A stretch of DNA of 19,750 nt from NCBI GenBank assembly GCA_910586605.1, contig CAJUJR010000052.1, forward strand, positions 1-19,750. The letters are read 5' to 3'. A model generated the notes under the pieces. The model had not been told where the DNA came from and made no database searches. It saw only the letters and a list, made by a program, of their open reading frames with translations. The position numbers and the translations under genes are program-made. Of the stretch, positions 15,820-19,750 are shown piece by piece. Each line of letters starts with the position of its first letter. Position 1 is the stretch's first letter. The DNA is from an uncultured Lachnospiraceae bacterium. GTDB taxonomy: Bacteria; Bacillota; Clostridia; Lachnospirales; Lachnospiraceae.

Positions 15820-16939
15820 ATGAGGAAATTATTAAATACACTTTTTGTAACCAGTGAGGGCGCTTTTTTGACTCTAGAGGGAGAAACGGTTTGTGTAGAA
15901 CTGCAAAGAAAAAAGGTTGGCCAGTTTCCTTTACATACTATTGAAAGCATTGTCTGTTTTTCGTATTATGGCGCTACTCCTGCTTTGATGGGGGCATGTG
16001 CTGACAAGGGGATAAATTTGGCTTTTTATAATCCATTTGGAAGGTTTTTATGCCGTGTTACGGGAAAAAGCAGGGGAAATGTGGTTTTGAGGAAACAGCA
16101 ATATAGGGCATCAGATGATAAACGGGCAAGCTGCCAAATAGCAAGAAATTTCATTTTGGGCAAAGTATTTAACTGTAGGTGGAGTATTGACAGGACGTTG
16201 CGTGATCATTTATTTTCGCGAAGCAACGAGCCAAGCGGACATGCTTGCATGTCCATTTGGCGACTGCCGCGAGAGTCAAATACCGTAATGGGGTATTTGA
16301 CTGCGGGTAGATGAAGAGGCTTGCAAGAAAGCGATAAGGTATCTAACGGATTCCATGGAAAAAATTAAGGTAACGGACAACCTGGATACTCTCCGTGGGT
16401 TGGAAGGTGAGTGTGCATCGGTATATTTTAGAGTTTTTGATGAACTTATTTTAAACCAAAAGGAAGATTTCTGGTTTCATGGAAGAAATAAAAGGCCGCC
16501 ACTTGATAATGTGAATGCAATGCTTTCTTTTGGATATGCATTGCTTTCAAATGATTGCGCAGGGGCGTTAGAAGGTGTAGGGCTTGATTCGTATGCTGGG
16601 TTTATGCATAGGGACAGACCAGGCAGAGAGTCCCTGGCACTGGATTTAATGGAGGAATTCCGTCCAGTTCTTGTCGACCGTTTTGTCATTACTCTTATTA
16701 ATAACCGTCAAATGAAAAACGAGCATTTCCAAAAGTCTGAAAGTGGCGCGATTGAATTTACAGAGACGGGAAAAAAGAAATATTTGTCAGAATGGCAGGA
16801 ACATAAAAAAGAGCTACTAACACATCCCTATTTGAAGGAAAAGATTAACTGGGGGCTGCTTCCTTACGTGCAGGCGTTATTGCTTGCAAGATATTTAAGA
16901 GGGGATTTAGATGGATATCCTCCGTTTATGTGGAAATGA
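15820..16939 (+). pseudogene. cas1: cas1 interrupted by a small structured insertion
   Basis: The integrase subunit of the adaptation complex. The first reading frame (15820-16314) encodes normal Cas1 up to RDHLF (residue 132), then reads through inserted DNA and stops at 16312-16314. The rest of Cas1 resumes one frame away at codon 16304 (RVDEEACKKAIRYL) and runs to TGA 16937-16939. Removing the insert at 16216-16303 (88 bp, equal to 29 codons plus one base) restores 343 residues, the normal I-C length. The catalytic residues Glu166 (RGLEGE), His234 (GFMHRD) and Asp246 (LALDLMEE) all lie downstream of the break. A downstream ATG at 16355 lacks a good ribosome binding site. Unless the frame is restored, spacer acquisition should be lost. 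Confidence 0.9.
16216..16303. mobile_element. 88-bp palindromic insertion in cas1 (MITE/REP-like)
   Basis: The inserted segment is three helices: TCGCG (16216-16220) with CGCGA (16268-16272), enclosing GCCAA (16230-16234)/TTGGC (16257-16261) and GGACATGC (16237-16244)/GCATGTCC (16247-16254) with a 2-base loop; then AGTCAAATACC (16274-16284) with GGTATTTGACT (16292-16302). It encodes nothing. The boundaries are set by where Cas1 homology stops and restarts and may be off by a few bases. No clear target duplication is seen. It is far too small for an autonomous intron or IS. Confidence 0.75.
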
Positions 16940-16947
16940 GGTGGAGA

Positions 16948-17238
16948 ATGCTTGTATTAGTGACTTATGATGTTAATACAGAGGATGCTAGTGGAAAAAC
17001 AAGGTTGCGAAAAGTTGCTAAACAGTGTGTGAATTATGGACAACGGGTTCAAAATTCTGTGTTTGAGTGTATATTAGACCCAGCACAATGTAAAATGCTG
17101 AAGGCAATTTTGTTGGAAATAATAGACCAGAAAAAAGATAGTTTACGTTTTTATTATCTTGGAAATCATTATGAAAGTAAAATCGAACATTATGGTGTAA
17201 AAGATAGTTTTGAACAAGAAGGGGTGTTGATTTTGTAG
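16948..17238 (+). CDS. cas2: Cas2, adaptation complex subunit
   Basis: 96 residues, the usual Cas2 size. It is the dimeric scaffold of the Cas1-Cas2 integrase. MLVLVTYDVNTEDASGKTRLRKVAKQC and YGQRVQNSVFEC are family hallmarks, with the conserved Asp8 of the ferredoxin-like fold. ATG 16948 is preferred; AGGTGG/GGAG lies just upstream, while in-frame ATGs at 16930 and 16936 add non-homologous residues. It begins 8 bases after the cas1 stop and is intact, though the cas1 insertion upstream may reduce its expression through polarity. Confidence 0.93.
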   Translation: MLVLVTYDVNTEDASGKTRLRKVAKQCVNYGQRVQNSVFECILDPAQCKMLKAILLEIIDQKKDSLRFYYLGNHYESKIEHYGVKDSFEQEGVLIL

Positions 17239-17280
17239 TGCGAACATAAAGCTTACATATTTTGTATAAGAGGTTCGCAC
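17238..17280. promoter_or_regulatory. inverted repeat at the cas2 stop, start of the CRISPR leader
   Basis: GTGCGAAC (17238-17245), starting in the cas2 stop codon, is the exact reverse complement of GTTCGCAC (17273-17280), with a 27-base loop. I recall a similar GTGCGAAC/GTTCGCAC pair directly after cas2 in other type I-C loci, so it is probably a conserved element of the subtype. Lack of a T-run argues against a simple terminator. Confidence 0.6.
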
Positions 17281-17478
17281 CGGAGTGATGATTAAAGTAG
17301 TTTATATGGCGGAGAGTGGATAAATATTTATATTATCTGATAATTTACTTAAAAAGTTATAATTATTGGTGTTTATGATTTAAGTTTTAGCTTATTTATC
17401 TACGCTGCAAAAGGAAAAATTTTTTTGTTTTTTGTTAATTATGTACAAAATTTAAGGTATTTTTTATGCATAATTGCA
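17281..17478 (+). promoter_or_regulatory. A/T-rich CRISPR leader
   Basis: About 200 bases of strongly A/T-rich, non-coding DNA between cas2 and the first repeat. TATAAT at 17358-17363 is a plausible -10 for the pre-crRNA, with a poor -35. Next to the first repeat is the palindrome TTATGCATAA, whose CATAATT also pairs with AATTATG near 17438, as might suit integration-complex binding. The position on the cas2 side and the orientation of the repeats (ending ATTGAAAT) place the leader here. Confidence 0.7.
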
Positions 17479-19335
17479 GTCGCTCCCCTTGTGGGAGCGT
17501 GGATTGAAATAATGTCATACTCATAATAACCTACGCCCTCAAGGGTCGCTCCCCTTGTGGGAGCGTGGATTGAAATTTTTTGATTGTTTGTTTTGCCTTG
17601 TCGGCAACCTGTCGCTCCCCTTGTGGGAGCGTGGATTGAAATACATGTTTGGATGCATTAAAATGTATGGACACAGTCGCTCCCCTTGTGGGAGCGTGGA
17701 TTGAAATCATGCGGAGATATCTACGGGATTTGGTCGTTTGGTCGCTCCCCTTGTGGGAGCGTGGATTGAAATCATTTGTTACCCCTTTTCCAACGGGTTG
17801 CCCAATGTCGCTCCCCTTGTGGGAGCGTGGATTGAAATTGCCACTGGGCTGCTACCCCTGGACCTTAACATAGTCGCTCCCCTTGTGGGAGCGTGGATTG
17901 AAATTATATGCCGTTTGCGCCCCAGCAAATCGTCCAGGTCGCTCCCCTTGTGGGAGCGTGGATTGAAATTGAGTACGATAAAATTGAAAGGGAAGTAGAA
18001 TGGTCGCTCCCCTTGTGGGAGCGTGGATTGAAATCATATATCGCCCTTATGGAACGCTCCCATTCTTGTCGCTCCCCTTGTGGGAGCGTGGATTGAAATA
18101 GGATAGGGAAATCTGACTTAACAGAAGAAAAAGTCGCTCCCCTTGTGGGAGCGTGGATTGAAATGACTACCGACACACATACGTCGTCCGTGCTGTTAGT
18201 CGCTCCCCTTGTGGGAGCGTGGATTGAAATTTGCGCCATAGCCGATACGACTGGTATCTGGTAGTCGCTCCCCTTGTGGGAGCGTGGATTGAAATTGCCG
18301 CTGGGCTGCTACCCCTGGACCTTAACATAAGTCGCTCCCCTTGTGGGAGCGTGGATTGAAATGTGTTTGATATGATGCTACAGGCAGATCGTAAACGTCG
18401 CTCCCCTTGTGGGAGCGTGGATTGAAATAATGTCATACTCATAATAACCTACGCCCTCAAGGTGTCGCTCCCCTTGTGGGAGCGTGGATTGAAATGTTTT
18501 GCCCGGCAAAATACAATTATTTGGATTGAGTCGCTCCCCTTGTGGGAGCGTGGATTGAAATCCGGGGCTTTGCCCCGTACATAGCAAGGAGCGTGGTCGC
18601 TCCCCTTGTGGGAGCGTGGATTGAAATTTTATCGTTAAAAAGACGTTGTCAGCCCCGTCCTGTCGCTCCCCTTGTGGGAGCGTGGATTGAAATTGATGCG
18701 CAACATGTGATATGGCAAAAAAGCCTTGTCGCTCCCCTTGTGGGAGCGTGGATTGAAATAAGATGAAATTTGCTGTCCTACCGGCACAACGGGTCGCTCC
18801 CCTTGTGGGAGCGTGGATTGAAATATCTGCTTATTACCAGTCCCATTACCTACGGGCGTCGCTCCCCTTGTGGGAGCGTGGATTGAAATTTTATTGTTAA
18901 AAAGACGTTGTCAGCCCCGTCCTGTCGCTCCCCTTGCGGGAGCGTGGATTGAAATATTTTGCCTGCTGCTTTTTTGACTGCAGATACAGGGTCGCTCCCC
19001 TTGTGGGAGCGTGGATTGAAATTGAGAGTCCTTCTATGTGCTTGATGTTTAGGACTGGTCGCTCCCCTTGTGGGAGCGTGGATTGAAATTGAGTGTCAGT
19101 TTGCTGAGCCTGAGAACCATCCTGTCGCTCCCCTTGTGGGAGCGTGGATTGAAATAAATTTTGAGAAGAAAGAAGAACCTACATACGAGGTCGCTCCCCT
19201 TGTGGGAGCGTGGATTGAAATAAAGTCGTGGGAGGAATTTGAGAAAAAATATTACGTCGCTCCCCTTGTGGGAGCGTGGATTGAAATCCGTCATGGTTTT
19301 TTCCTCCTTCCAATGTTAATAGTGTCGCTCCCCTT
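17479..19335 (+). CRISPR. type I-C CRISPR array: 28 full repeats, 28 spacers, truncated last repeat
   Basis: The 32-bp repeat begins GTCGCTCCCCTTG, continues TGGGAGCG and ends TGGATTGAAAT. GCTCCC and GGGAGC form the hairpin cut by Cas5c, leaving the 3' 11 bases as crRNA 5' handle. Repeats start at 17479, 17545, 17611, 17676 and so on to 19256; spacers are 33-36 bp. The repeat at 18924 has one change (TTGC for TTGT in the loop). The final copy (19324-19335) keeps only the first 12 bases. Spacers 1 and 15 are identical over 34 bp, 6 and 13 differ at position 5, and 18 and 22 differ at position 6. Apparent reading frames across the array are repeat artefacts. Confidence 0.98.
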
Positions 19336-19340
19336 ATAGC

Positions 19341-19370
19341 CTCTCGGATTCTCACCAGATAATCTGAGAG
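19341..19370. repeat. trailer hairpin after the truncated repeat
   Basis: CTCTCGGATT (19341-19350) pairs with AATCTGAGAG (19361-19370) over 10 bp with one G-U pair. There is no T-run afterwards. The CTCGGATT core resembles the CTCGGATAA motif of the neighbouring 284-bp element, so this may be a decayed copy of its sites. Bases 19371-19431 hold nothing recognisable; a TTGACA at 19377 lacks a -10. Confidence 0.45.
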
Positions 19371-19431
19371 TAAAATTTGACAACTGAATATTGTGTGATT
19401 TTGGAAAGATATCAAATAAACATTAAAAAAA

Positions 19432-19715
19432 GGGCGCATTATCCGAGATTTCCAATTATCCGAGGTAACTCTCAAAGCTGCCGATATGAAAGGCTTTCAA
19501 AGAAATTATCTCGGATAATTATTTATGAAAAGAGCAACTGCCATTTCAAAAATTATCAGAGGCAAAGGTGTGATTTACCCAATTATCTCGGATAAGTACA
19601 AATCACCCACAATTGAAAGCGGGGTTAATTATCCGAGATAATCGTTTTCAAATGCTGTATTCATCGGATTTAATCAATTTACCTCGGATAAGTTTTTATC
19701 TCGGATAATGCGCCC
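19432..19715. mobile_element. 284-bp symmetric non-coding element with 18-bp terminal inverted repeats
   Basis: The termini GGGCGCATTATCCGAGAT (19432-19449) and ATCTCGGATAATGCGCCC (19698-19715) are perfect inverted repeats. Inside, TTATCCGAG sites at 439-447, 457-465 and a degenerate 553-561 plus reverse CTCGGATAA at 510-518 (all +19000) are mirrored by 700-708, 683-691, 587-595 and 629-637 at matching distances from the other end. A central GTGATTT (19570-19576)/AAATCAC (19600-19606) adds to the symmetry. Filler between sites has diverged. No credible gene is encoded. This fits two multi-site transposon ends joined as a MITE-like element; no family was identified and no clear target duplication is seen. 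Confidence 0.65.
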
Positions 19716-19750
19716 TATCCGAGTTCTTGGATAGGGCGCACTTATCCCTT
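19709..19750. repeat. 12-bp inverted repeat leading into a second, truncated element end
   Basis: TGCGCCCTATCC (19709-19720) and GGATAGGGCGCA (19729-19740) are perfect inverted repeats around GAGTTCTT. The right arm runs into GGGCGCACTTATCC (19734-19747), which resembles the 284-bp element's terminus with one extra base. The window ends there, so a further copy or a full transposon may follow. Confidence 0.5.

Noticed and set aside
16216..16303. Self-splicing intron or autonomous insertion sequence in cas1
   Set aside because: 88 bp is far below the size of group I/II introns and encodes no transposase; a small palindromic non-autonomous insert fits better.
15820..16939. Treating the two cas1 halves as two separate genes
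   Set aside because: Together they make exactly one Cas1; the first half's last 33 codons and stop come from inserted DNA and the frame shift, and the second lacks a ribosome binding site.
18562..18595. Spacer 17 containing a CGGGGC/GCCCCG hairpin and GGAGCGTG shared with the repeat
   Set aside because: The repeat match is only 8-9 bases and can be chance; its length and flanks are those of a normal spacer.
17649..19339. Several reading frames on both strands across the array with repeated APLVGAWIEI, SLPLWERGLK or ISIHAPTRGAT segments
   Set aside because: They are translations of the 32-bp CRISPR repeat and its spacers, not proteins.
19377..19595. 72-codon reading frame in the trailer region
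   Set aside because: It starts with TTG without a ribosome binding site and runs through the palindromic element; the composition is not protein-like.

Overview
The window reads as low-to-moderate GC Firmicutes DNA, most likely a gut Lachnospiraceae or related Clostridia. That placement is an inference from AGGAGG-type ribosome binding sites, A/T-rich intergenic DNA, short gaps between same-strand genes, and the gene families present (FliB-like methylase, Lsa-type ABC-F, DUF4253, clostridial small proteins). Every supported gene is on the + strand.

Region 1 (1-4640) holds a DUF4253 protein overlapping a fructosamine-kinase-family gene. Next comes a roughly 760-base stretch without a conventional gene that carries a structured leader: a consensus promoter, a tiny upstream ORF inside the 5' arm of a long stem ending in a U-run, a second terminator-like hairpin and further hairpins. 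It precedes an Lsa/Vga-like ABC-F ribosome-protection gene and looks like a ribosome-mediated attenuator. A conserved small clostridial protein and an intrinsic terminator follow.

Region 2 (4740-9200) is a run of housekeeping or metabolic genes: FliB-type lysine-N-methylase, histidine phosphatase, endonuclease IV, a YkgJ-type cysteine-cluster protein and an S66 (LD-carboxypeptidase/MccF-like) peptidase. Cas3 starts inside the last gene.

Region 3 (9172-19335) is a type I-C CRISPR-Cas locus in the order cas3-cas5c-cas8c(-internal cas11c)-cas7c-cas4-cas1-cas2-leader-array. There is no cas6; Cas5c carries the crRNA-processing residues. The interference genes look intact. cas1 is split by an insertion of about 88 bp made of three helices, which shifts the frame by one; removing it restores a 343-residue Cas1. 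The array has 28 full 32-bp repeats, 28 spacers of 33-36 bp and a truncated 29th repeat. Three spacers occur twice with length or single-base differences, which suggests repeated capture of the same protospacers.

Region 4 (19336-19750) is non-coding and unusual. A 284-bp element has perfect 18-bp terminal inverted repeats (GGGCGCATTATCCGAGAT), and its two halves carry the same ordered set of TTATCCGAG/CTCGGATAA sites at matching distances while the filler sequence has diverged. It looks like two multi-site transposon ends joined back to back. What appears to be another end of the same family starts 18 bp later and runs out of the window.
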